Counted from the stretch's first letter, positions 1 through 11,810 are shown. The stretch: 64,000 bases of DNA from Diphasiastrum complanatum (GCA_029204225.1 CM055096.1:563001-627000), one strand, 5' to 3'. The notes: generated by a model not told the origin, from the sequence alone. Translations and numbers: made by a program.

Positions 1-1848
1 GTGATAGTCCCGAATCCAAGTAGCGTGGCATAGCCGGGGCCCCTGATGTATCCAGCTCCAAGAAATGGGTCTGGTAGAAAGTTGGCTTAACCCCTAACTG
101 ATTATGCCAAGTCCGCTCTAGGTATGTGCGAGAGGAATCGTCTGATATACTGGTGGGTGCCTGAGGGTAGCTCTGTGATGGAGATACCAAATGAATCAAG
201 TAGGAGGTGAGATGCCTGAGAGAACCATGATAACCTGTAGCCCTGATCATGAAGATGTTGTGAAGAGAATAGTGCAACCTGTGTGTATCGTTTGTCTATC
301 TCTGGTAACGCCTGTATCCTCTGTATATAAGTGATGAGCTGAAGAGCTGTCTCGATCTGTAAAGGTGGAACTGCAAACTCAACCAAGAGAATCTCATGTG
401 GAACAGAAGGCTTCGCTCGAATTAGCCGGGCTAGCATGGTGGTCTGTAATTGTGAAAGACTGGCCCAATATGACGAGGGGAGACCTGTACACCATGTCTC
501 TGCCGCATATAGAGCCGTGGGGGTGACAATGGTATCAAAGAGGTGACACTTACTGCGAGCATCCTGGACGGACTTCCGGAAACAAAATCGCTCTAGCTGA
601 ACAAGGGAGGCATGCCCCTTCCCCAGTCGGGTGGTGGCGGCCTGTCTCATGCTAAAAATAGGACCTGAGAAAAGAATCCCCAGGTATGTGTAGGAAGGGA
701 CCACCTCTAAAACCTGTCCACCCAAAGTAAGCTCCTGTCGTTGCATGAATGCTCGTGAAGTGTTGAAGACCATAACCTTAATCTTCCCAATGTTCACCCC
801 TAGGGCCCATCTGGTGCAAAACTCATGCAGGCAGTCCAACTGTCGCTGGAGACCCTCTCTGGTCGAACTCATCAATGTACAGGCCAAAGAGGACTGGTGA
901 GAGGGAACAACCCTGCTTCACCCCAATAGTGCTCCAAATGTGATCGAATATGCCACTGCTGTGCCGGAAACATCCCAGGACATGCTCATAAAGTGCCATT
1001 ACAACAAGAACGATCTCAGTGGAGAAGCCAAGGTCTCGGAGTCTCTGGATGAGCAATGAGCGAGGAACAGAATCAAAGGCTTTACTGAAGTCCACAAAAC
1101 AACAGTAAACCCTCTCTCCTGTGCTTAGCCTCCTCAATTAGTGCCCGCAATGTGAAGATGTGGTCTGCAGTAGAGTAGTGGGCTCGAAAACCTGCCTGAA
1201 ACATGGCATGTAATCTCCTAGTCTCCGCCTCTGTGCTCACAACCGACTATAGGATAGTACCATATAGTTTCGCCAAGACATGTCCAATCATGATGGTGCG
1301 GTAGTTACTCGGAATCATGGGGTCACCATTCTTATGGATGGGGTGGATAATGTTAGTGCACCAGGATGATGGAAAACCGGAAACAACTGAGGAATTAAAA
1401 AGGGTGGCTATGGTGGGGGCAAGTAAGTCAAAGGCATGGGAAAGGAGCTCAGATTCAAGGTCTTCAATATATCTGGCCTTGTGGGACTTCATCTTCTTAA
1501 TGGCTGCAAGTACCATGTCAGAGGTGAAGAAGGAGAACTCGGATGGTCGTGGAGATATAGAGATCGGCGAGTCGGTAGGGACGGTATACAGGCTGGTAGC
1601 ATAATCAGTCCAAATGTGAAGGTCTTCCAAGAGAGGTGGTGGAGAGCAAGGGATGAACTCACGCCAAAAAGCGCCCGAAGAAGAACTGAAAAGAAGGTCA
1701 ATAAGACGTTTCCCTTCATAATCGTGATAGGAACGCTTCTTACGACGGAGAACACGATGGTAGGAGCGTCTGGAAGATCGAAGCAAATGTGGGGCATGGA
1801 TACGTGAATAGGGTACCGACTGATGAAGGAACGGCACTCGGTATCATA

Positions 1849-1853
<5 letters not shown>
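1..1853 (-). pseudogene. LINE (non-LTR retrotransposon) reverse-transcriptase relic
   Basis: Reading leftwards from 1853, the strand encodes a LINE ORF2 linker (WYDTECR near 1850), the start of the reverse-transcriptase domain (NYRTIMIGHVLAKLYGTIL, about 1300-1247), the palm block FVDFSKAFDSVPRSLL (about 1105-1055), GVKQGCSLSPVLFGLYIDE (about 928-872) and the thumb and C-terminal region (FCTRWALGVNIGK, then SWFSQASHLL). A stop follows TIL near 1247 and the frame changes several times. At about 868-875 GLYIDE runs straight into REGLQRQLDCL, so the segment that should carry the YADD catalytic box is deleted. The C-terminal reading continues to about base 3, so the copy probably leaves the window. 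It is a dead copy. The same family recurs near 12.4, 22.3, 32.8 and 62 kb. Confidence 0.85.

Positions 1854-1895
<42 letters not shown>
1854..1895. repeat. (GA)n microsatellite
   Basis: Uninterrupted GA dinucleotide run of about 42 bases, directly upstream of where the LINE coding sequence breaks off. Confidence 0.97.
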
Positions 1896-1897
<2 letters not shown>

Positions 1898-2503
1898 TTT
1901 ATTAACGTCTTTTCCATGCCAAAAGGCGTATAAGACAAAAAGGAGTACAACATAGGAAATGGAACTCGGACGGGACAATGTCATCAACAGAAAACTAAAC
2001 TAACAAGGTAAGGAGAGGGAGAAGAATCTAAAATTTTAAGTGCTGCAATTTTAACCAAGACCGGGCGCAGTAGGAGAGGAGGTAGAGGCTGCGGGAGTGG
2101 AGGGTAGGGGTGAGGGAGAAGAAGATGAGGGAGAGGGTTTAGTCAGAGTAAAGGGACTTGGAGCCGTAGTGGGATGGATGAGAAAACAAAGGGAGAAGGG
2201 GGAGGGGTTTTCTTCTTCCCCTTCCGATTCACTGATTGCCAATCAGCCATAGTGCAAGAGAGCAATGAGAGAGGGAGGGACGGCGATGGAGGGACAGCAG
2301 ATGGTGGAGGGAAAGGGAAGGAGGGTATATGATGGAGGGAACAGCGGGCAACAAGTAGCAGCGAGCAGCAACAGCAGCGAAAAGGCGGCAGCAGCAGCGA
2401 TGAGGCAGCAGGCAGCAGCAGAAGCAGCGAGCAGCGGCAGCGCGCGCTAGCGCGCCAGCACTGCAGGGCGCCATCGTGAGAAGGAGAGGGGCGAGCTGCT
2501 GCC

Positions 2504-2506
<3 letters not shown>
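1896..2506. other. Low-complexity sequence, no gene recognised
   Basis: Purine-rich sequence with a CAG/GCA-rich part at about 2340-2455. Open frames here give Ser, Pro, Cys and Leu-rich low-complexity peptides without recognisable domains. I see no gene. Confidence 0.6.

Positions 2507-2558
<52 letters not shown>
2507..2558. repeat. (GA)n microsatellite
   Basis: Second uninterrupted GA run, about 52 bases. Confidence 0.97.
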
Positions 2559-2561
<3 letters not shown>

Positions 2562-3158
2562 AAGTTTTATCTTTGGTGAATTAGGTTTAATATGATCGTA
2601 GTGTTAGATGTTGAATCTTAAGCATGTGCTTGAATCTGAACTATGCTATCGCTCTCATGGGAACGAATCTCCGTGTGACAAGTTAATCCTCTTCATCGCT
2701 TGATGCTTTGCATTTGCTAGGATCTAGGGTTGAAGGTGGATAGGAAAACCCACTACACTAACGGCTGGCCAGGGCCAGGCCCAGCTGAAGGCCTCCCAAG
2801 TCCTTATTTTGTGCATGTGTTTGAAGATGTGTGAATGTGTGAATGTGTGCATGTGTGTGAATGTGCATTTGTGTGTGTATTTAAATTTGTGTGTATGAAT
2901 GTGTTTTTTGAACATGTATGTGAATGTGTGAAATTTGAATGTGTTTGAATGTGCGTCAAATTGAGTGTGTGCCAATTCTGAGATTATGTTGAAGCATTGA
3001 AATTTGAGATTAGATTACTTGATAATCGACTCAAATTTCAAATTAGTCCTTTCTTTAGATTAGTCTGTTTCGGTTTAAACATTGAGAGATACCTCAGATC
3101 TAAGAGAGTGATGCTGAGAGTACAGGATCCTCTATGGGATCATGTGACGTTGGTGTTA
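2559..3158. other. Unassigned sequence with a TG-rich tract
   Basis: No gene recognised. A degenerate TG-rich tract (TGTGTGAATG-like units) occupies about 2811-2960. The last five bases before element A (3159-3163, GGTTA) are its target-site duplication. Confidence 0.6.
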
Positions 3159-3163
3159 GGTTA

Positions 3164-3537
3164 AGTTACAAGCTAAGATTCACTAGCTATGCTAGAAAGC
3201 AGGACTTAAGCTAGAAAGCAGGAAGAGAATGCTTAAGGAGGCTAAAAGAGGAGCAATCATCATAAACTGAATAAAGGAATACAATGTTGCCCTACTTATA
3301 CCCTCTCCCTGACTCAAATGGAGGATTCAAAAAAGGGAGGGAAAAGGATTTGGAGGGAAAATAGTGCGCCCTCCCAATAGGACGACCCCCACTCCAAATC
3401 AATGTGACCAAGTCCTAAAAATATAACCAAATAGGGCCCAAGGCCAGTATATGAATAAAAAGGGCCCTTAGGCCTGCTTATGCATAATAACAATAAAAGA
3501 ATGGAAGCGGCGAATGTAATGAGCCAAGTCCATAACT
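3164..3537 (-). repeat. 3' LTR of gypsy A
   Basis: 374 bp. In the sense direction it begins AGTTATGGACTTGG and ends TTGTAACT, so the terminal inverted repeat is AGTTA/TAACT rather than TG/CA. It is nearly identical to 8002-8374. Confidence 0.95.
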
Positions 3538-3546
3538 CTCCCCTGC
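3538..3546 (-). promoter_or_regulatory. Polypurine tract of gypsy A
   Basis: Sense GCAGGGGAG lies immediately upstream of the 3' LTR, where plus-strand DNA priming occurs. The same motif precedes the 3' LTR of G. Confidence 0.8.
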
Positions 3547-3754
3547 AGAAAAACAAAGCCCTCCACAGGCTAGCAAGCATAATGACTATCTAAAACAATA
3601 ATGTAAGCATGCTAAATATTGAAAAATCATGAACTAATGGAAATATTGATGGAGAGGACATAAGTCGTCACAATAGATACCCCAAAAGCATCATAACTGT
3701 GTAAAGCAAGTACTAAGCAAATACGACAATAAAGAATAGTCATAGCTAGCCGAA

Positions 3755-6700
3755 TCATGAAGCAGAGGGAACATCTACAATGACATCTGTAGTAGAGGAG
3801 AGAACTAAAGCCATGAGGGCTCGAGTTTGATCTGCCAATAATGGTGTATGATAAAACACATCAATAGGCTCCCAAGTGGCCTCCTCAAGAGGACGACCAT
3901 CCCACTGTACTAAAAACTGAACCTGCCTGCGACATCGACTGTACTGAAGACGAACCTGATGGATAGCGGCTGGTAAAAAAGGGAATAGCTCTGGCTTTGT
4001 AGGAAATGTGAGATCGCGAGGAGCATCATCCTCAATGGCAGCTCGTAACAAGCTAACATGAAAGATATCACAAGCTCGTGTAGAATCAAGCAACTGTAAC
4101 CGGTATGTAACAGGGCTAAGGCGATCCAAGATACACTGAGGCCCATAATAGCGTGGTGCAAGCTTCTCAGTAGAAGCGTGACCCTGAACAAAGGATGACG
4201 TGCAAAGCGTAACCGGAGGTAAACCATATCACCAACCTGAAACTCAACATGACGGCGATGACGATCAAAAGAAATCTGATAGCGCTGCTGAACATGCTGA
4301 AAGTGAGTAGTAGCCCTAGCAATAAGCTCACGAGCACCAGATAAAAAAGAAGCAATGGTAACTGGTGTATCATCAGGAGGAAGAGGCACCCCTGGCAAAA
4401 GTGGAGCATACCCATGAGCCAATAAAAAAGGTGAAACTCCAATGCTGGTACTAACAGAGCTATTATAGCTATACTCTACCAAACATAAATGCTGGTCCCA
4501 ATCCTTCCCAAAAGGAGAAACAAAATGTCGAAGGTAATCCTCAAGGATCCGATTACGGACCTCAGTCTGCCCATCAGCAATAGAATGATAAGCAGTACCC
4601 ATCAGAAGCTGTACATCCAAAATACGCATAAGCTCTGTCCAAAAAGTAGATGTCAACTTACTATTCCGATCAGAGAGGATAGTACGTGGCATACCATACA
4701 GGCGAAAAATATTTGATAAAAAAAGACGTGCGCACTGCTCAGCTGTAATAGTACTGCGGACCGGTACAAAGTGTGCCTGTTTCGAGAACCGATCTACCAC
4801 CACCATACAAGAGTCATGACCACGGCGGGTATGAGGAAGGCCAAGGATAAAGTCAAAAGAAATATCTGTCCACTGGCGATGAGGAATGGGCCAACTCTGG
4901 AGCAAACCAGCGGACTTAGCACGGGAGTATTTATTACGGGCACAAAAAGGACAATCACGAATAAGATGGGCTAGCTCAGACTTCATGGATGGCCAATAGA
5001 AATTGTCTTTAAGACGTACATAAGACTTTTGAGAACCAAAATGGCCACCAATAGGGGAAGCATGAGAATCAGACAACAACTGAGGAGAATGGAAAGAGAA
5101 CTGGGAATACATAAAGCACAATAGTGGTATAAACGATCATCAACAATAGTATAAACCTGGAACTTCCGAGAGGACGAAAGGGGTCGAGTATGATAAACAT
5201 TAGAAAAGTTATAACAAGACAAATATGCAGCCGGTAAATCATCAAACCAAGAAGGAACTGAAGCAACAATACTATGTAACAATGCAGGAAGACGTGATAA
5301 AGCATCAGCGACCGGGTTTGCCTTGCCTGGACGATACAAAATATCAAAATGGAAAGACCGTAAAAATTGTAACCACCGATATTGACGATCACTAAGATCA
5401 CGCTGAGAAAAAAGATAACGGAGAGACTGATGATCAGTAATAATATCAAAGGGAACACGATACAAAGAATGACGCCACTTCTTAAGAGCATGGATGACAG
5501 CAAGTAGCTCTTTTTCATGTACAGTGTAACGTTGCTCATAAGAGCGCAAACGACGAGACTCATAAGCAATAACACACTCGGACTGACGGAGAAGAGCGCC
5601 TAAACCAATAGCACTAGCATCAGTCTCAACAATAAAATGCTGATCAAACTGGGGAAGACACATAACAGTAGCAGAAACAATGGCATGACGTAAAACATCA
5701 AAAGCAGTTTGACACTCAAAAGTCCAAACAAAGGCATGAGACTTCTTTAGTAACGAATGAAGCCGAGCAGCCACAGTGGCAAAATACTTAACAGGACGAC
5801 GAAGATGGGTTGCCATACCTAAAAACATACGAACAGAATGAACATCGGTTGGGACAGGCCAATTCTCAATAGCCTGAACTTTCCGAGGATCAAGACGAAT
5901 ACGTCCACCACAAATAAGAAAACCCAAAAATTCGATTTCAGCCAAACAAAGGCATGAGACTTCTTTAGTAACGAATGAAGCCGAGCAGCCACAGTGGCAA
6001 AATACTTAACAGGACGACGAAGATGGGTTGCCATACCTAAAAACATACGAACAGAATGAACATCGGTTGGGACAGGCCAATTCTCAATAGCCTGAACTTT
6101 CCGAGGATCAAGACGAATACGTCCACCACAAATAAGAAAACCCAAAAATTCGATTTCAGCCACGGCAAAAGAACATTTGGACAATTTGGCGAACAGTTGA
6201 TGCTTAGTAAGTAATTCAAACACAGAAGATAGATGTTTTACATGATCAGACAAAGAAGTACTAAAAATAAGAATGTCATCAAAATAAACTAAGACACAAA
6301 CACCTAAAAGAGAAGTAAAATATTATTCACATTCTGAAATGTCGATGGACCATTCTGAACACCAAATGGAAGAACACGAAATTCATACAAACCCAAATGA
6401 GTACGAAATGCAGTCTTATGCTCATCAGAAGGACGCATCCTAATTTGGTAGTATCCAGAACGTAGGTCAATTTTGGAAAAGATGGAAGAAGTGCCAAGTT
6501 GATCAAAAAGGTCATCCATGTGAGGTATAGGATACTGATTACGGATAGTCAGCTTGTTTAAAGCACGATAGTCAATGCAAAGGCGTTTGGTTCCATCTTT
6601 TTTGGCAACAAGGAGGACAGGAGCACCAAAAGGACTATGGCTAGGAACAATGAGGCCCTGACGTAAAAGGGAAGCAATTTGGAGCTGGACCTCATCACGT

Positions 6701-7150
6701 TCATCTTTAGACATACGATATGGAGCACGAGAGGGTGGGGTAGCACCAGGAATAAGATCAATATGGTGGGTGTGGCAGAGACGTAGGTTCTGAAAAGACC
6801 ATAGAATACCGATGCAATAAGTCAGAAATCACTTGAGGAAGACCCATGGATGGAGCAGGAGGAGCAGCAACTGATGTACTCTAAATGATAAAAAGAGCTG
6901 CACCCTGAGCCTTTGGCAGGCTACGCATAAACTGCTTCCCGGTAACCAACTGATAGTCACCCTGGGAATCAATACCAGAAAGTAAATGATGTCGACCAGC
7001 ATGTGTAAAAGACAATGTCTGCTGAGAAAGATCCACAGCAACAGTACCAAGGGATGAAAACCAATCTGCACCAAGAATAATGTCATAGGGCTCCAAAGGA
7101 ATAATATAGAAATTTGCCTGTCCAGAGAAGTCACCAATGCTATAGTCCAA
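3755..7150 (-). pseudogene. Broken pol polyprotein of gypsy A
   Basis: Minus-strand reading: C-terminal half of an aspartic protease (IILGADWF, 7150-6880), reverse transcriptase ([22 protein letters not shown]; 6714-6320), a second RT part (5819-6253), RNase H (VETDASAIGLGALLRQ; HEKELLAVIHAL; TDHQSLRYLF; about 5630-5400), integrase zinc region (CPFCARNKYS near 4940) and integrase core (VVVDRFSKQAHF; ILSDRNSKL; DGQTEVRNR), then a chromodomain (VQFLVQWDGRPLEEATWEP near 3900). A stop follows ALFII near 6881, a 218-bp tandem duplication shifts the frame at 5942, and there are further shifts near 5100 and 4190. Gag and the protease active-site half are absent. It cannot yield a working polyprotein. 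Confidence 0.9.
5724..6159. repeat. 218-bp tandem duplication inside pol of gypsy A
   Basis: The segment 5724-5941 is repeated essentially identically as 5942-6159. It covers the RT/RNase H linker (AEIEFLGFLICGG onward). Because 218 is not a multiple of three, the second copy throws the reading frame. Confidence 0.93.
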
Positions 7151-7199
7151 GCCCTAAAAGTGCCAACAAAGAGAGGTAAAAGCTGAAGATAATAGGGCA

Positions 7200-7985
7200 C
7201 TGGGCAGCAACTACCAAGATTCACAATATGCTGAAGAATAGGCTGAAAAAAAGGTGTTGTAATAAGGTGTCGAACAACCTCCAATCAATAGCCAAAACGG
7301 ACAGCAAGTCGGTGAAAAGAACCGCTGAAAATGAGACGGTAGTAGGGGGCTGGACAATAGCTACCAAATCTGCAAAAACAATGAAAATCTGCCAAAAAAA
7401 TCGACGAAAGTGATGGGTTACCGCTAAAAACGAGATGGTAGTAGGACGTTGGACAGCCTCCAATCAATATCAAAAATGGACAGCAAATCGGTGACGAAAA
7501 GTGTCGAAAATGATGAGGTAGTAGGGCGTTGGGCAATAGCTACCAAATCTGCAAAAACAATGAAAATCTGCTGAAAAAATCAACGAAAGTGATGGGTTAG
7601 CAGGGCGCTGGACAGCCTCCACCAAAACTGCAAAAAATGATGAAGAAATCGTCGAAAGTGATGCGCAGTAGGGCACTGGACAGCCACCACCAATCTGCAA
7701 AAACGACGGAGAAAAATCGATGAAAGTGATGGGTGGTAGGGCGCTGGACAGCCTCCACCAATCTGCAGGAAGGTTGACGGAGAAAAATCGATGAAAGTGA
7801 TGGGTGGTAGGGCGCTGGACAGCCTCCGCCAATCTGCAGGAAGGTTGACGGAGAAGAATCGATGAAAGTGATGGGTGGTAGGGCGATGGACAGCCTCCAC
7901 CAATCTGCAGGAAGGTTGACGAAGAAAAAAGTCGATGAAAGTGATGGGTGGTAGGGCGCTGGACAACCTCCACCAATCTGCAGAA
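7200..7985 (-). repeat. Tandem repeats in the leader of gypsy A
   Basis: The untranslated leader between primer-binding site and coding region is built of imperfect units of about 71 bp. Four tight copies lie at about 7690-7985 (the ATCTGCAG motif recurs at 7761, 7832, 7903 and 7976) and more diverged ones extend towards 7250. The unit length is not a multiple of three, so the open frames across it (GGGCPSPYHPSLSSI-like) are not genuine proteins. Element G has fewer copies. Confidence 0.9.
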
Positions 7986-7987
7986 AA

Positions 7988-8001
7988 GTGCTCTGATAAC
8001 A
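7988..8001 (-). promoter_or_regulatory. Primer-binding site of gypsy A
   Basis: Sense TGTTATCAGAGCAC follows the 5' LTR directly. It is a one-base variant of TGGTATCAGAGC, the site complementary to the 3' end of initiator tRNA-Met that plant LTR elements use. Confidence 0.85.
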
Positions 8002-8374
8002 GGTTACAAGCTAAGATTCACTAGCTATGCTAGAAAGCAGGACTTAAGCTAGAAAGCAGGAAGAGAATGCTTAAGGAGGCTAAAAGAGGAGCAATCATCA
8101 TAAACTGAATAAAGGAATACAATGCTGCCCTACTTATACCCTCTCCCTGAATCAAATGGAGGATTCAAAAAAGGGAGGGAAAAGGATTTGGAGGGAAAAT
8201 AGTGCGCCCTCCCAATAGGACGACCCCCACTCCAAATCAATGTGACCAAGTCCTGAAAATATAACCAAATAGGGCCCAAGGCCAATATATGAATAAAAAG
8301 GGCCCTTAGGCCTGCTTATGCATAATAACAATAAAAGAATGGACGCGGCGAATGTAATGAGCGAGTCCATAACT
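8002..8374 (-). repeat. 5' LTR of gypsy A, with TATA box
   Basis: 373 bp. A likely core promoter, sense TATAAGTAGGGC, has its TATA element at 8131-8138. The outer edge abuts the target duplication GGTTA at 8375-8379. Confidence 0.95.
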
Positions 8375-8379
8375 GGTTA

Positions 8380-10002
8380 TATCACATTAGGAAGAAAAAA
8401 GTGGGACTTTCAGAAAATTATTAAAAAATTGTTTAAAGTTTGCAATTGAATTTTATGAATCTCGACCCAAAACCCTTAAATCATTGCCAATTGTGATTTG
8501 TGACTCATAATCCATTGGGGCCTAGACCTTGCAAGATTCACTGGAAGCATCCACATCACAAGCACAACCCATCCTCTGCTCGTCGAAATTTATTTGAACC
8601 CTCGCTAGTGTTTCCACCAACCTAGAGAGAAAAAAAATGGTTCTTTGATTTTGAACAATTCTTTGATTGTGAGATTAATGATTCTTTGTTTTAGCTTGCC
8701 AATGTTATGATCTATATTCAAATGTTTACCTAGTATATTGTGTGAGGGATGTTTAATGATGGATCGTGAATAAATCATAAATTACAATGTTAAGTGGAAG
8801 TTGGAGTATGCAATCTAGTTTGTGAACTGAGAAATGTGTCCATTCAACATTGTTAGGTGCGCACACTTTTGATTCTGTGAACGCTGAATTTATTGACCTG
8901 GTTTCAGGCTTCAGCTTTCTACCAGCAATAGTGAACTTTGAAATGTATATTTTCAATAGCAATCTAACATCTATAAGATTTTAGACACGTTGTAGACATT
9001 ATACCTAATACATTAGATATTTTTTTAGCATTATATCTAAAAGAATGCAAAAAAAAAAAAAAATTGCCGATTCTTTCCGATTCTTTTGGAAGGGACCCAG
9101 TTCAGAACCACGATTCATGCCGATTCATCCGATTCTGAACCGGGTGGAAGCACTAACCCTCGCCTAGTGGCCCCAGTCCTTCTCATGCAGACACAAGTAC
9201 CATGGGACCTCTAGTATGACGTAGGGACATGTATGTGGCAGCTTTCCAACAAAAAAATAAGGAACTAGCTGCCATTGCAGTTAGAAGGTGCTTTTTCACG
9301 TGCGACCATTCCTTTCACCTAGTTCAGACTCCTACATGGAAGAGCATGATGAGAGCAGTTTCTAAGATTGGATTTGAGTGGGAAGGACCTAGCATGGAGC
9401 TATAGAGGACAAGGGAGCTCAGTGCTGAGCAAAACTCTATGGAGAATGAGATTCAGCCTATTAAGAAGGCATGGTCCAAGGATATTCTTGATTAGATTAT
9501 ACGTATTTTCACTTGTGGACAATGGAAAGATACTATTCTTGCTTATCATCCATTTTTTATTCAAGATTTCAATGCTTGTCCAATGTCCATTGACCATTCA
9601 TGCTTTTACTAAAAATTCTATTCTGAGTTTGGATGCATGATCATATCAAATGGCTAGTCGGATACTAGAAGACGCCACATTGTCAATATATTGGTGTGTT
9701 GTTGCATGGGAACCATGTTTTGAGATCAATTAGCACCTCTAGGTCAACCCTGACGAGATTAACGTGACAAAGGTTCCAAGACTACCACCTAGATAGAAAA
9801 GACCAAAAAGAGAGATAGCATCAGAGATGAACGTCGCCAATCTAGGCTATTCCACGATCTGATTTGAAGCTAAGACTGACAACCTTAGCAAGCCTAGATC
9901 CCCACTCTTATTTCGTCGCTTAGCCCTCTCCCTATTGGATCGAAGCCCAATACTACATGACAAAACCCCTTCTTTGCCCTCTAGATCCAACCAATTAGGG
10001 AG
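8380..10002. other. Unassigned sequence, probably NAGS intron 3
   Basis: No coding exon or mobile-element domain recognised. Contains a poly-A run at 9049-9063 and short GATTC-rich sequence just after it. Because exon 3 of NAGS ends with a splice donor at 13141, this stretch is likely intronic. Confidence 0.5.
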
Positions 10003-10526
10003 TGTTGGCTGATTCTGACGAATCCCCATGATACTCGGCCAGAGCTACCCAAGAACACCTCTCACCTTAGACCGAGGAGGTCTCTGAGAAGACGAGACGA
10101 ACGAAGACTGAAAGCTGAGTATGAGAGCCGAGGAATACTATTTAGTAATGACAAGCAAGAATTGTGTAAGCCTCATGGTGAATCCCGAAGGATGGAATGA
10201 CCATGTAGGAACTAGTATTTCTAGGCAAAGTAATAAATGCAAGTAGACCCCTCTTAAAGAAAGTAGAGTGAGCCACCTTTTGATGGTGACCTCTAGTGGA
10301 GAGCATTATTCCACCTGTAATTTGTGTAATGTGGAAATGCCACTAAGATGCCACCTAAGGAGCTCTCTTGCTTATTTAAGAGGGTCCCTCTTTGGGAAGA
10401 GGAGCTTTTTGTGCATTGTATCTACTCCATACTGAAATGAGAAGAGCCTTCACGAGTTTGGTGCATCCATTGAGATCTTTGATCATGCTTGTTTCTTGAG
10501 TGATGCATTCATGATCTTGCCCTTCC
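10003..10526. repeat. Left arm of a long inverted repeat
   Basis: About 524 bp that reappear in reverse complement at 11302-11810. It starts TGTTGGCTGA just after the purine tract TTAGGGAG, which resembles an LTR preceded by a polypurine tract. It carries a TATA-like CTTATTTAAGAGGG near 10370. It may be an LTR remnant, with its partner inserted or flipped in the opposite direction. Confidence 0.8.
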
Positions 10527-11301
10527 CTCCAGAGGAAGATGGGTATGAATTCCTCCATCAGAAGGCTCTATTGACTACAGGCTCTATTGACTGCAGGCTA
10601 ATCTTGTTTGCCCACTGAGTTTTGGAGTCCCTTTATTTACGAGTTCGACTTTCACATCTACTATGATCTTGTTGACAGATCCCCTGCTGCAGAGGACCTG
10701 TTGTTTACTTTTCTGCTTCTTGCTTACAGAACCGTTTTGGCCTGTTATCAGGCTTCATGGCAGTCGTTAGATGGTTTCTTGATTGATATTACGATGCCAA
10801 CCCAGGCAAGAGGAAACAAAGTTTCGTTGCAGTAGATTTCTTTTGTCCTGCCTGTCAGAGGACAACTCAGGGACGTCGCTCTTGAATGCACTTACATTCT
10901 ACATGGATGCAAGCCAAGAACGCTCATTCACAGATCAGCATACAAACCATTGAACATTCTACAGATTCTACAGCTACCTACACTTAAAACGGACTGAAAT
11001 CAGAGCCTACACTACACTGAACTTGCATAAATCCACAGAACAAGAAGCAAGAAACTAATCTACAGCATGTTAGAAGTCCAAGAATCAAGAAACTAACCAG
11101 CCTTTTGATTCTTGAACATCCCAAGAACATCAAGAACTGGATTGTACAGAGATATGCAAGAATCACACCACAGATCCAGCCTATTTAGTTTACTTGAATG
11201 CTGGCTCCTACATTAATCCACAAGAAAACAAGAAATCTAATCCACAACTAGGAAAGCAAGAAAACTTATCCACTCTAAATCCACAACCACACAATATGAA
11301 T
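10527..11301. other. Spacer of the long inverted repeat
   Basis: About 775 bp between the two arms. One 75-codon open frame at 10608-10835 resembles nothing I know. No transposon domain is visible. Confidence 0.5.
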
Positions 11302-11810
11302 GGAAGGGCATGATCATAGGGGCATCACTCAAGAAAACCATCATGATCAAGGAGCTTAGTGTAGCATCAGACTCATGGAAAATCTTCTTAATAAGCATGG
11401 AGTAGATACAATGCAAAAAGCTCCTATTCACAAAGAGGGAGTCTCTTAAATAAGCAAGAGAGCTCCTTAGGTGGCATCCTAGTGGAATTTCCACATTTCA
11501 CAAATTACAAGTGGAATATTGCTCTCCACTAGAAGTCACCATCAAAAGGTGGCTCACTCTACTTTCTTTAAGAGGGGTCTACTTGCATTTATTACATTTG
11601 CTTAGAAATACTAGTTCCTACATGGTCATTCCATCTTCCGGGATTCACTATGAGGCTTACACAGTTCTTACTTGTTTTTCCTACCTAGTATTTCTCGACT
11701 CTCAGTCTTCATTAGTCTCGTCTTCTCAGAGACCTCCTCGGTCTAAGGTGAGAGGTGCTCTTGAGTTGCTCTGTCCGAGTATCTTGGGGATTCGTCAAAA
11801 TCAGCCAACA
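11302..11810. repeat. Right arm of the long inverted repeat
   Basis: Reverse complement of 10003-10526 with clear but imperfect identity. The outer end TCAGCCAACA mirrors TGTTGGCTGA of the left arm, and the inner end GGAAGGGCAT mirrors the ATCTTGCCCTTCC side. Confidence 0.8.

Larger units (their letters stand above)
3164..8374 (-). mobile_element. Gypsy element A, chromodomain type, family 1, gag deleted
   Basis: Complete insertion unit on the minus strand. It has two near-identical LTRs of about 373 bp, a primer-binding site beside the right LTR, a polypurine tract beside the left LTR, and the perfect 5-bp target duplication GGTTA at 3159-3163 and 8375-8379. The order protease, reverse transcriptase, RNase H, integrase, chromodomain is the Ty3/gypsy order, and the C-terminal chromodomain places it with chromoviruses. 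The gag region and start of protease are missing: leader sequence is joined near 7157 to the middle of protease. Frameshifts, including a 218-bp tandem duplication, disrupt pol. About six differences between the LTRs imply a fairly recent insertion. Compared with the plus-strand relative G, it retains the integrase core that G has lost. Confidence 0.95.

Noticed and set aside
1317-1807. Plus-strand open frames opposite the left LINE relic
   Set aside because: Antisense to conserved LINE linker and RT motifs; no independent support.
2811-2960. TG-rich tract as telomere-like or a coding His/Thr-rich protein
   Set aside because: It is irregular (TGTGTGAATG words), not TTTAGGG, and the frame is low complexity.
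4489-4974. Plus-strand open frames opposite gypsy A integrase (and similar at 53508-53930)
   Set aside because: They are antisense shadows of the pol frames, recurring wherever pol recurs.
7285-7976. Open frames with repeated GGGCPSPYHPSLSSI-like peptides in the leader of gypsy A
   Set aside because: The 71-bp unit is not a multiple of three, so the peptides drift through all frames; this is a tandem repeat, not a protein.
7690-7985. Regularly spaced repeats that might suggest a CRISPR array
   Set aside because: The units are contiguous with no unique spacers, sit in a retrotransposon leader, and the host is a plant.
8753-8962. A further NAGS exon in 8.7-9.0 kb
   Set aside because: The minus-strand peptide there has none of the motifs expected after GNFLAAK in the family; no other candidate exon was seen left of 13142.
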